A stretch of DNA of 34,845 nucleotides, taken from positions 1 to 34,845 of the forward strand of contig NZ_QMEU01000046.1 in NCBI RefSeq assembly GCF_003284975.1, read 5' to 3'. The first letter of the stretch is position 1. Every line of letters begins with the position of its first letter. The notes under the pieces were generated by a model, which was not told the DNA's origin, ran no database searches, and saw nothing but the letters and a program-made list of their open reading frames with translations. Shown here one piece after another: positions 1 to 7,495 of the stretch. The translations under genes and the position numbers were made by a program. Source of the stretch: Mycobacterium colombiense (lineage in GTDB: Bacteria; Actinomycetota; Actinomycetes; Mycobacteriales; Mycobacteriaceae).

Positions 1-486
1 CCCGCCCGGCCCGGCGCGATCGTCGCGCCCGCCGACGGCGAGATCTGCGTGATCGACTCCGCCGCCCCGCCCGCCGAATTAGGCATGGGTGACGCGCCGC
101 TGCCGCGGATCAGCATCTTCCTGTCGCTGCTGGACGCCCACGTGCAGCGCGCGCCGGTCAGCGGCGAGGTGATGGCCGTGCAGCACCGGCCGGGCCGGTT
201 CGGCTCGGCCGACCTGGCCGCGGCGAGCACCGAGAACGAACGCACCAGCCTGCACATCCGCACAGCCGGCGGCGCGGACGTCGTCGCGGTGCAGGTCGCC
301 GGCCTGCTGGCCCGGCGCATCATCTGCGACGCGCACGTCGGGGACAAGCTGTCGATCGGTGATACCTACGGCCTGATCCGGTTCGGGTCCAGGCTGGACA
401 CCTACCTGCCTGCGGGCTCCGAACCGCTGGTCAAGGTCGGTCAGCGCGCGATCGCCGGCGAGACCGTGCTGGCCGAGCTGCCATGA
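1..486 (+). CDS. psd: Phosphatidylserine decarboxylase, C-terminal part (5' truncated by window)
   Basis: The reading frame is open from base 1 to the TGA at 484-486, so the true start lies outside the window. Psd decarboxylates phosphatidylserine to phosphatidylethanolamine at the membrane. The visible part has the beta-rich Psd core (APADGE near the left edge, ISIFLSLLDAHVQRAP, the RRI segment) and, near the C-terminus, an FGSRLD segment. Its Gly-Ser bond matches the self-cleavage site at which these proenzymes form the pyruvoyl cofactor, in the short actinobacterial form. The stop overlaps the start of pssA by 4 nt, which makes consecutive steps of PE synthesis translationally coupled. Confidence 0.93.
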   Translation, partial: PARPGAIVAPADGEICVIDSAAPPAELGMGDAPLPRISIFLSLLDAHVQRAPVSGEVMAVQHRPGRFGSADLAAASTENERTSLHIRTAGGADVVAVQVAGLLARRIICDAHVGDKLSIGDTYGLIRFGSRLDTYLPAGSEPLVKVGQRAIAGETVLAELP

Positions 487-1346
487 TCAGCAAGCCGCGC
501 GGACGGCCGGCGGTCAACCTGCAGATCCTGCCGAGCGCGATGACGGTGCTCTCGGTCTGTGCCGGGTTGACCTCGATCCGGTTCGCTCTCGAACACCAGC
601 CCAAGGCCGCGATGGCGCTGATCGCCGCGGCCGCGATCCTGGACGGCCTCGACGGGCGGGTGGCCCGCATCCTGGACGCCCAGTCGCGGATGGGCGAGCA
701 GATCGACTCGCTGGCCGACGCGGTGAACTTCGGCGTGACCCCGGCGATCGTGCTGTATGTGACGCTGCTGACCAAGTCGCCGGCCGGCTGGGTGGTGATC
801 CTGCTCTACGCGGTGTGTGTGGTGTTGCGGCTGGCACGATTCAACGCTTTGCAGGACGACGGCAGTCAGCCCTCTTATGCGCACGAGTTCTTCGTCGGCA
901 TGCCCGCGCCGGCCGGCGCGATCTCGATGATCGGCCTGATCGGGCTCAAGCTGCAGTTCGGTGACGGCTGGTGGACGTCACCGCTGTTTCTGTGCATCTG
1001 GATCACCGGGACGTCGATCCTGATGGTCAGCAAGATCCCAATGCGCAAGATGCACGCGGTCGCCGTGCCGCCGAGCTGGGCGGCCCCGCTGCTGGCGGTC
1101 CTGGCGATCTGCGCGGCGGCGGCCGTGCTGGCGCCCTACGTGTTGATCTGGGTGCTCATCGTCGCCTACCTGTGCCACGTGCCGTTCGCCATCCGCAACT
1201 CGCGCTGGCTGGCCGCGCACCCCGAGGCGTGGGACGACGAACCCAAGCAGCGCCGCGCGGCGCTGCGGGCGATCCGCCGGGCACAGCCCAACCGCCGGTC
1301 GGTGGCGCGGCTGGGTCTGCGCAAGCCGGGCAGGCGCCTGCCGTGA
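483..1346 (+). CDS. pssA: CDP-diacylglycerol--serine O-phosphatidyltransferase
   Basis: This 287-aa integral membrane enzyme makes phosphatidylserine from CDP-diacylglycerol and L-serine, the substrate of the upstream Psd. The CDP-alcohol phosphotransferase signature D-x2-DG-x2-AR-x8-G-x3-D-x3-D is complete: D54, D57-G58, A61-R62, G71, D75 and D79. Several hydrophobic segments follow (about 85-105, 130-150, 160-175 and 195-235), and the C-terminal tail is basic and cytosolic. The ATG at 483 overlaps the psd stop (ATGA). The TGA overlaps the GTG start of the following ATPase gene. Order and length match the H37Rv psd-pssA pair as I recall it. Confidence 0.94.
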   Translation: MISKPRGRPAVNLQILPSAMTVLSVCAGLTSIRFALEHQPKAAMALIAAAAILDGLDGRVARILDAQSRMGEQIDSLADAVNFGVTPAIVLYVTLLTKSPAGWVVILLYAVCVVLRLARFNALQDDGSQPSYAHEFFVGMPAPAGAISMIGLIGLKLQFGDGWWTSPLFLCIWITGTSILMVSKIPMRKMHAVAVPPSWAAPLLAVLAICAAAAVLAPYVLIWVLIVAYLCHVPFAIRNSRWLAAHPEAWDDEPKQRRAALRAIRRAQPNRRSVARLGLRKPGRRLP

Positions 1347-3529
1347 GTCGCTCCGGCGACGACGCGGGCCCGACCCGTCAACTCACCCTGACCGCCCGGC
1401 TGAACACCTCCGCGGTGGATTCGCGCCGCGGTGTCATCCGTTTGCATCCGAATGCCATTGCCGCGCTGGGCATTCGGGAATGGGACGCGGTATCGCTGAT
1501 CGGGTCACGGACCACGGCGGCGGTGGCCGGCCTGGCCGGCCCGGACACCCCGGTCAGCACCGTGCTGCTCGACGACGTGACGCTGTCCAACGCGGGTCTG
1601 CGCGAGGGCACCCCGGTGGTCGTCGGCGCGGTCACCGTCTATGGCGCGCGGTCGGTGACGCTGGCCGGCTCGCCGCTGGCCACCCAGTCGATCACGCCGG
1701 TCACGCTGCGACAAGCCTTGCTGGGCAAGGTGCTAACCGTGGGCGACGCCGTCTCGCTGCTGCCTCGCGACCTGGGCCCGGGCACCTCGACGTCCGAGGC
1801 CACCCGCGCGCTGGCCACCGCGGTCGGCATCAGCTGGACCTCGGAGCTACTGACGGTCACCGGCGTCGACCCCGACGGGCCGGTGAGCGTGCAGCCCAAC
1901 ACGCTGGTCACCTGGGGCACCGGTGTTCCGCCGGGCGCCAGAGCCTCGTCGCGGATATCGGTCGAGATTGCCAGGCCCGAGCTGGTCGTCGAGGAACTGA
2001 AGGGCACCCAACCCCAGGCCGCCAAGCTGGTCGAGTGGCTCAAGCTCGCGCTCGACGAACCGCATCTGCTCAAGACCCTGGGTGCGGGCGCCAACCTCGG
2101 TGTGCTGGTGTCGGGCCCGGCCGGCGTGGGCAAGGTGACCCTGGTGCGCGCGGTGTGCGGCGACCGCAGGTTGGTCACGCTCGACGGCCCGGAGGTCGGC
2201 GCGCTGACCGCCGAGGACCGGCTCAAGGCCGTGGCGTCGGCGGTGCAGACGGTCCGCGACGGAGGTGGGGTGCTGCTGATCACCGACGTCGACGCCCTGC
2301 TGCCGGCCACCGCCGAGCCGGTGGCCTCGCTGATCCTCGGCGAGCTGCGCACCGCGGTGGCCAGCGAGGGCGTCGCCCTGATCGCCACCTCCGCGCGGCC
2401 CGACCAGCTCGACGCCCGGCTGCGGGCCCCCGACCTGTGCGACCGCGAGCTGGGCCTGCCGCTTCCCGACGCCGGCACCCGCAAGGCGCTGCTGGAGTCG
2501 CTGCTGCGCAACGTGCCCACCGGTGACCTTGATCTCGACGAGATCGCTTCTCGTACACCGGGTTTCGTCGTCGCCGACCTGGCCGCGCTGGTGCGCGAGG
2601 CGGCGCTGCGGGCGGCGTCGCGGGCCAGCTCCGACGGTCGGCCGCCGGAGCTGAAACAGGAGGACCTGGCCGGGGCGCTGACCGTGATCCGCCCGCTGTC
2701 CCGCTCGGCCGGCCAGGAGGTCAGCGTCGGCAACATCACCCTCGACGACGTCGGCGACATGGCCGAAGCCAGGCAGGCGCTGACCGAGGCCGTGTTGTGG
2801 CCGTTGCAGCATCCCGACACGTTTGCCCGGTTGGGTGTACAGCCGCCGCGCGGGGTGCTGCTGTACGGGCCGCCGGGCTGCGGCAAGACCTTCATCGTGC
2901 GCGCGCTGGCCAGCACCGGGCAGCTGTCCGTGCACGCCGTGAAGGGCTCCGAGCTGATGGACAAGTGGGTGGGCAGCTCGGAAAAGGCGGTGCGCGAACT
3001 GTTTCGGCGCGCCCGGGATTCGGCGCCGTCACTGGTCTTCCTCGACGAGGTGGACGCGCTGGCGCCGCGACGCGGGCAGAGCTTCGACTCCGGCGTCACC
3101 GATCGCGTGGTGGCCGCGCTGCTGACCGAGCTCGACGGCGTCGATCCGCTGCGCGACGTGGTGGTGCTGGGCGCCACCAACCGGCCCGATCTCATCGACC
3201 CCGCGCTGCTGCGCCCGGGACGGCTGGAGCGGCTGGTCTTCGTCGAACCGCCCGACGCCGCGGCGCGCCGCGAAATCCTGCGCACCGCGGGCAAATCCAT
3301 TCCACTGAGCGCCGACGTCGATCTCGACGAGGTGGCGGCCGGACTCGACGGCTACAGCGCCGCCGACTGCGTGGCGCTGCTGCGGGAGGCCGCACTGACC
3401 GCGATGCGCCGATCCATCGATGCCACCGACGTGACGGCCGCCGATCTCGCGACGGCACGCGAAAACGTCCGTCCCTCTTTGGATCCCGCGCAGGTCGAGG
3501 CGCTACGGGCGTTCGCCAAAGCTTTTTAG
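1343..3529 (+). CDS. Cdc48/p97-like tandem AAA+ ATPase (Rv0435c-type)
   Basis: Predicted length is 728 aa from the GTG at 1343, which overlaps the pssA stop. Longer frames would run back through pssA. An N-terminal Cdc48-like double-psi barrel (about 10-95) precedes two AAA modules. The second (D2) is canonical: Walker A GPPGCGKT at 509-516, Walker B FLDE with D568-E569, and a region ending DPALLRPGR with arginine fingers. The first (D1) is degenerate: GPAGVGKV at 258-265 lacks the Ser/Thr after Lys, and Walker B reads ITD (T314-D315) instead of DE. D2 probably does the work while D1 may be structural. The substrate is unknown. The 3' end overlaps the convergent TetR gene by 27 nt. Confidence 0.9.
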   Translation: MSRSGDDAGPTRQLTLTARLNTSAVDSRRGVIRLHPNAIAALGIREWDAVSLIGSRTTAAVAGLAGPDTPVSTVLLDDVTLSNAGLREGTPVVVGAVTVYGARSVTLAGSPLATQSITPVTLRQALLGKVLTVGDAVSLLPRDLGPGTSTSEATRALATAVGISWTSELLTVTGVDPDGPVSVQPNTLVTWGTGVPPGARASSRISVEIARPELVVEELKGTQPQAAKLVEWLKLALDEPHLLKTLGAGANLGVLVSGPAGVGKVTLVRAVCGDRRLVTLDGPEVGALTAEDRLKAVASAVQTVRDGGGVLLITDVDALLPATAEPVASLILGELRTAVASEGVALIATSARPDQLDARLRAPDLCDRELGLPLPDAGTRKALLESLLRNVPTGDLDLDEIASRTPGFVVADLAALVREAALRAASRASSDGRPPELKQEDLAGALTVIRPLSRSAGQEVSVGNITLDDVGDMAEARQALTEAVLWPLQHPDTFARLGVQPPRGVLLYGPPGCGKTFIVRALASTGQLSVHAVKGSELMDKWVGSSEKAVRELFRRARDSAPSLVFLDEVDALAPRRGQSFDSGVTDRVVAALLTELDGVDPLRDVVVLGATNRPDLIDPALLRPGRLERLVFVEPPDAAARREILRTAGKSIPLSADVDLDEVAAGLDGYSAADCVALLREAALTAMRRSIDATDVTAADLATARENVRPSLDPAQVEALRAFAKAF

Positions 3530-4099
3530 CACTGCCAGTGCCGAGGCCGCCACGTCCTTTTCGAGCCAGGACGGCATCGGGTCGTCGTGCGCGTGGCGCC
3601 GCACCACGGCGTAGGGCAGGTCGGCGACCGCACGGGCGACGGCATCGACGGATCGCGCCCGGGAGTTCCCGTACAGTTCGCGCGCCAGCGCCGCGACGCG
3701 TTGGGTCAGCGGGGCGTTCATTTCGGCGAGCGTCTGCCGGAAGGCCGCGTCGGGCTCGTCGTCGAGCAGGTCGCCGGGCCGGATCGTCAACAGCAGCCGG
3801 GCATCCTCGGGGAGGGAGCGCGCGAAAGCGACGGCGGCCACGGCCATCGCGACGGCGGTGTCGGTCGGGGTCGCGCAGTCGGCGGCCAGCGCCCGCTCCT
3901 GGAAGCGTCGCAGCGCGCGCAGCCACGCCGCCGTCAGGATGCCGTCACGGTTGCCGAACCGGTGATACAACGTGCCTGCCGGTGCGCCACTGGCTTTCGC
4001 GATCGCCGCCACGCTGGCCGCGCGTGGTCCGCCGTCGAGCACCAGCGTTCGGGCGGCGTCGAGAATCACATCGGTTTCATGCTTCCGTGGAGGCGCCAT
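3503..4099 (-). CDS. TetR-family transcriptional regulator
   Basis: This 198-aa protein has an N-terminal TetR DNA-binding domain (about 8-55). Its helix-turn-helix reads SVAAIAKASG, then APAGTLYHRFGNRDGIL, the usual recognition helix and L-Y-H-x-F signature. The C-terminal ligand domain is not informative about the inducer. The ATG at 4097-4099 lies 21 bp from the ATG of the divergent gene at 4121. This is the usual arrangement for a TetR repressor controlling itself and its neighbour, so the 4121 gene is the likeliest target (inference). The 3' end overlaps the convergent ATPase gene. Confidence 0.88.
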   Translation of the reverse strand: MAPPRKHETDVILDAARTLVLDGGPRAASVAAIAKASGAPAGTLYHRFGNRDGILTAAWLRALRRFQERALAADCATPTDTAVAMAVAAVAFARSLPEDARLLLTIRPGDLLDDEPDAAFRQTLAEMNAPLTQRVAALARELYGNSRARSVDAVARAVADLPYAVVRRHAHDDPMPSWLEKDVAASALAVLKSFGERP

Positions 4100-4127
4100 G
4101 ATCTAGTACATTCCTTCTATATGGAAC
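4100..4127. promoter_or_regulatory. Very short divergent control region with candidate TetR operator
   Basis: Only 21 bp separate the start codons of the tetR and hypothetical genes. The spacer is AT-rich compared with its surroundings. It contains TTCC (4111-4114), an 8-nt spacer, then GGAA (4123-4126), the second arm lying in the first codons of the right-hand gene. The arms are short, so operator status is a guess from position. Space is too small for two ordinary leaders, so at least one transcript is probably leaderless or starts inside the opposite gene. Confidence 0.35.
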
Positions 4128-4951
4128 GATTACCCTATATCGACGAGCATGCCATAACTATCGACGCCAACCGCGACGACACGTGGGCGGCGCTGCTGCG
4201 GGTGATGTGCCGCGACCCGCACGACCCGTCGACCGTGCCGTTCGGCTTCGTCCTGGACGAGGCCCGACCGCCGGCGCGCTTCGCCCTGAAGGGCCGCCAC
4301 TGGTTCGCCGTCTACCGGTGGGTGTTCGAGCTGGATGCGCTCGACGAGCCCGCGCGTACCCGGCTGCGGGCGGCCACCTGGGCGGCCTTCCCCGGTATCC
4401 ACGGCAAGGCGTATCGGGCGCTGGTGATCGGCACCGGCGGGCACCGCATCGTCGTTCGGCGAACCCTGAAGCGCGTCGCCGCAACGGTTCTCGACTCGCG
4501 GGCGCAAACGGGCGAGACCGCGGCCGATTACGTGGACGTCTTCGAAGTCCCCATCTCCGCCGGCGACGCGCGCACCGCCGAAGAGGCGTTCCGCGACGGG
4601 CTCGGCGACCGGCCGGGCGCGGGCGGAAACCTGGTGCTGTGGATTCACCGCAACGTGCTGAGGCTGCGCCTGGGTCCGTCCCGGTCTTCCGGTCACCTCA
4701 TCGGCTGGCCGATCGTTCGTTCCGATCCAGAGGAGCTCGTGTTGGCGACGCGCGGGCCGCTGATGCGCGGCGAGCTGACGTTGCGCCGCCAGGACGGTCG
4801 GCGTGCGGTCCTCACCACCCGCCTGCACTTCCGCCGCCGGGTCGCGGCCCGGGCGGTCTGGGCGTTCATCGGTCCGCTGCATCGGGTCGTGGCGCCACGG
4901 CTGATGGCGCGCAGCGCCCGCCGGGGCCGCGCCCCGGCGCGGATAAGCTGA
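4121..4951 (+). CDS. Conserved hypothetical protein, possibly SRPBCC/DUF2867-like
   Basis: A 276-aa protein. I chose the ATG at 4121 because the frame upstream runs antisense through tetR. I do not firmly recognise the family. The opening (YIDEHAITIDANRDDTWAAL) resembles the first strand and helix of START/SRPBCC-like ligand-binding folds. A second half (about 165-250) repeats the pattern with GHLIGWPIVRSDPEELVLAT. There is no signal peptide; a hydrophobic, basic C-terminal stretch (RAVWAFIGPLHRVVAPRLMARS) could touch the membrane. Divergence from a TetR gene suggests a small ligand-responsive unit. No catalytic function can be assigned. Confidence 0.75.
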   Translation: MERLPYIDEHAITIDANRDDTWAALLRVMCRDPHDPSTVPFGFVLDEARPPARFALKGRHWFAVYRWVFELDALDEPARTRLRAATWAAFPGIHGKAYRALVIGTGGHRIVVRRTLKRVAATVLDSRAQTGETAADYVDVFEVPISAGDARTAEEAFRDGLGDRPGAGGNLVLWIHRNVLRLRLGPSRSSGHLIGWPIVRSDPEELVLATRGPLMRGELTLRRQDGRRAVLTTRLHFRRRVAARAVWAFIGPLHRVVAPRLMARSARRGRAPARIS

Positions 4952-4990
4952 TACGAAATGCGCTGCGCCACAGTCCGACCGCGCGCCGAT

Positions 4991-5809
4991 TCACGGCTCG
5001 CCAAGCGGCGTCCACTCCTGGGACAGCCGGGCGCTGAAGCGCGCCGGCCGGTGCTCGAGGAACGCGGCCACGCCCTCGGCGGCATCGGCGCCGCCCATCA
5101 CCCGCTCGTGCAGCCGCGTTTCCAGCGCGGCGACCTGTCGCGGTGTGTAGTGGTTGATCGCGGTGTCCCACAGCAGGCGTTTGCACAGGGCCGCCGACAT
5201 GGGCGCCACGTTGACCGCGATGTCGCGGGCCACGGTCAGCGCGTGGTCGAGCACCCGGTCGGCGGGCAACGCGCGGCTGGCCACACCGAGCGCGGCGGCC
5301 TCGGCGCCGCCGAAGGTTCGCCCGGTCAGCAGGATGTCGGCGGCCACGCCCAGGGTGGTCAACTGGGTCAACGTCCAGTGCGCCATGCAGTCGGGTAGCA
5401 CACCCCGGCGGACCTGCACCACACCGTATTTCGCGTCTTCGGCGACGATGCGGATGTCGGCCTGCAGCGCGATGGTCAGGCCGATGCCGATGGCGTGTCC
5501 GTTGACGGCGGCGATCACCGGTTTGCGCAATTCGAAGGCGGCCGGCGTGATCGGTGACGCCGAGAAAGCGCCGGGGTCGTCGTGGGCATCGAAAGGGCTT
5601 GCTTCGCCGGAGAAATCGGCCCCCGCGCAAAAGGCGCCTCCCGCGCCGGTGAGCACGATGGCCCGCACGTCGTCATCGTCGTCGCAATCGCGGTACGCGC
5701 GGCTCAGCAGCGCGCCCATCTCGGCGGTGTAGGCGTTGAGCCGCTCGGGCCGGTTGAGGGTGAGCACCGCCACGCCCGAGTCGATGTCGACCGTCAGGTC
5801 CTCGCTCAT
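4991..5809 (-). CDS. Crotonase-fold (enoyl-CoA hydratase/isomerase family) protein
   Basis: This 272-aa protein begins at the ATG at 5807-5809, which overlaps the stop of the upstream LLM gene by 4 nt; the longer open frame would run into that gene. Crotonase landmarks are present: an N-terminal VAVLTLNRPERLNA strand, oxyanion-hole segment GGAFCAGADF (A62-G63), and GHAIGIG (104-110). The positions of the two hydratase glutamates (rat crotonase E144 and E164) are T112 and Q132, so simple hydration of enoyl-CoA is unlikely. It may be an isomerase or hydrolase variant acting on an acyl-CoA. Substrate unknown. Coupling to an LLM oxidoreductase suggests a joint catabolic step. Confidence 0.88.
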   Translation of the reverse strand: MSEDLTVDIDSGVAVLTLNRPERLNAYTAEMGALLSRAYRDCDDDDDVRAIVLTGAGGAFCAGADFSGEASPFDAHDDPGAFSASPITPAAFELRKPVIAAVNGHAIGIGLTIALQADIRIVAEDAKYGVVQVRRGVLPDCMAHWTLTQLTTLGVAADILLTGRTFGGAEAAALGVASRALPADRVLDHALTVARDIAVNVAPMSAALCKRLLWDTAINHYTPRQVAALETRLHERVMGGADAAEGVAAFLEHRPARFSARLSQEWTPLGEP

Positions 5810-6828
5810 GGCAGCGCGGGCACCCGGTGCAGGGCGCCGATCATGTCGGCGACGTCCGCGGGGCGCGGCGGGTAGCCCGGGAAGTAGCAGCACACCTCGT
5901 CGGCGTGCTCGCCAAACCGGGCGGCGATCTGCTCCGCGCATTGCTCGGGCGTGCCGACGATCCCGATGCGCGCCACCATCTCGTCGGTGATCAGCCGGCG
6001 CATGTCGGCGAACCGGCCCTGCTTGGACAGCGCGTTGAGTTCCGGTTGCACCCCGGCCCAGCCCTCGACCTCGAGCACGGGCAGGTAGGCCGGCGTCGAG
6101 CCGTAGAACGCGATCAGGGAAGCAACCCCGTTGATAGCGGCCGCCAGGTCGGCCTCGTCGCGCCCGACGGCCACCATGGCCTGGGCGATGATCTGGAACT
6201 CATCGAACGACCGCCCCGAGCGGCGCAGCCCCTCGGCGATGGCGACGACGGTGCGGTCGGCGAAGTGCCGGGCACTGTTGAACGGCATCACCAAGAGGCC
6301 GTCGGCGACCTCGGCGGCGGTGCGCGTCATCACCGGTCCCAGCGCGCCCAGCAGCACCGGGGGCGGGCCGAACGGATTGGGTCCGGGGTTGAAATTGGGC
6401 GCCATGATGGTGTGGGTGTAGAACTCGCCGCGAAAGTCCAACCGGGCCTGGCCTTCCCACGCGGCGAATATCGCCTTGATCGCGGCGATGGCTTCGGCCA
6501 TCCGTGGCGCCGGCCGTTCCCATCTACTGCCATAACGCTTTTCGATGTGCACCTTGATCTGCGAGCCGAGGCCGAGGCGGAACCGGCCGCCGCTGTAAAG
6601 CTGCAGATCGTAGGCGGAGTGCGCAATGTGTAGCGGGCTGCGCGGCGGGGCGATCGCCACGTTGGTCATCAAGTCCAGGCCGGTCGTGCCGGCGGCGATC
6701 AGCAGCGGGAAGAAGACATCGTGCTGGCCTTCGAAGGTGAACAATCCGTCCGCGCCCGTCGCGGCGATCTCGGCGGCGCTCGCCGCCGCCTGCGCCGGTG
6801 AACCGCTGACCTGAAGCTGTACCTTCAT
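5806..6828 (-). CDS. LLM-class F420-dependent oxidoreductase
   Basis: A 340-aa luciferase-like monooxygenase-superfamily protein, expected to be a cytosolic TIM barrel that binds F420 or FMN. Features include the N-terminal strand MKVQLQVSG, TTGLDLMTNVAIAPPRSP, SGGRFRLGLGSQIKVHIEKR (the cofactor-loop region of the TIGR03617-like group, named from memory) and a C-terminal IGTPEQCAEQI segment. The ATG at 6826-6828 has a good ribosome site, GGAAGGA, just upstream; the frame extends further without a convincing start. It sits 28 nt downstream of the Lon-N gene and overlaps the crotonase gene by 4 nt. Confidence 0.9.
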   Translation of the reverse strand: MKVQLQVSGSPAQAAASAAEIAATGADGLFTFEGQHDVFFPLLIAAGTTGLDLMTNVAIAPPRSPLHIAHSAYDLQLYSGGRFRLGLGSQIKVHIEKRYGSRWERPAPRMAEAIAAIKAIFAAWEGQARLDFRGEFYTHTIMAPNFNPGPNPFGPPPVLLGALGPVMTRTAAEVADGLLVMPFNSARHFADRTVVAIAEGLRRSGRSFDEFQIIAQAMVAVGRDEADLAAAINGVASLIAFYGSTPAYLPVLEVEGWAGVQPELNALSKQGRFADMRRLITDEMVARIGIVGTPEQCAEQIAARFGEHADEVCCYFPGYPPRPADVADMIGALHRVPALP

Positions 6829-6856
6829 GCACCGTCCTTCCGCGAAACCCGCCCGG

Positions 6857-7495
6857 TCATTCGGAAAGCTGAAACTCCACCACTTCGGCGACCGCGTCCA
6901 CGGCTTCGCGCAGCGCGGCGAGGCGGGCGGCCGCCGTCGGCGCCGACAGCACCGAGTAGCGGTCGGCCGTGCCGATCGGGATGCGAGAGGCCAACGCCAA
7001 CAAGCGTTTCCCGGCCGGTTCGGCGATATCGTGGCCAAGAATCACCTCGCGGCCCGGCAGCTTGATGTCGCGCGCCTGCGCGATCCGCTCGAACAGTGCC
7101 ATGACCCGGTCTTCGAGGTCGAGCAGCTGGGCGTCCGACACCGCGTCGCCCGGTTCGTCGGGCCACAGCGTGACCGTGGCGCGCGGGTAGGGGTCGTCGG
7201 GCAGCCATTCGGTCACCCGGATGCGTTCCCCGGTCCGGCAATTCAGTGAATACCGGCCGGCGCCGTGGTCGACGCATTCGGTGATCCGCGACAGCACGCC
7301 AACGTCGCAGCGCGCATCGCCGCCGCCGACCTCACGCCCGCGCGAAATCAGTACCACCCCGAACGGGTCGCCGGTGTCGGTGCAGTGGCGCACCAGCGCG
7401 CCGTAGCGTGGCTCGAAGATCCGCAACGGCAGGTCCTGGTCCGGCAGCAGCGCCGATTCCAGCGGAAACATGGCCAGCTCAAGGGATTCCGTCAT
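6857..7495 (-). CDS. LON substrate-binding (N-terminal) domain protein, Rv0434-type
   Basis: This 212-aa protein consists only of the Lon N-terminal/PUA-like domain. It has the opening LAMFPLESALLPDQDLPLRIFEPRY, the GVVLISRGREVGGGD strand and a helical C-terminal half. There is no ATPase or Ser-Lys protease part, so it is a stand-alone LAN domain, perhaps an adaptor or regulator. The ATG overlaps the stop of the upstream YbdK-like gene by one base (TGATG). Length and position match H37Rv Rv0434 as recalled. The precise role is unknown. Confidence 0.88.
   Translation of the reverse strand: MTESLELAMFPLESALLPDQDLPLRIFEPRYGALVRHCTDTGDPFGVVLISRGREVGGGDARCDVGVLSRITECVDHGAGRYSLNCRTGERIRVTEWLPDDPYPRATVTLWPDEPGDAVSDAQLLDLEDRVMALFERIAQARDIKLPGREVILGHDIAEPAGKRLLALASRIPIGTADRYSVLSAPTAAARLAALREAVDAVAEVVEFQLSE

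Noticed and set aside
1639..3300. 553-aa open frame on the minus strand
   Set aside because: Antisense to the AAA ATPase gene, Ser/Arg/Thr-rich low-complexity translation, no start signal or motif.
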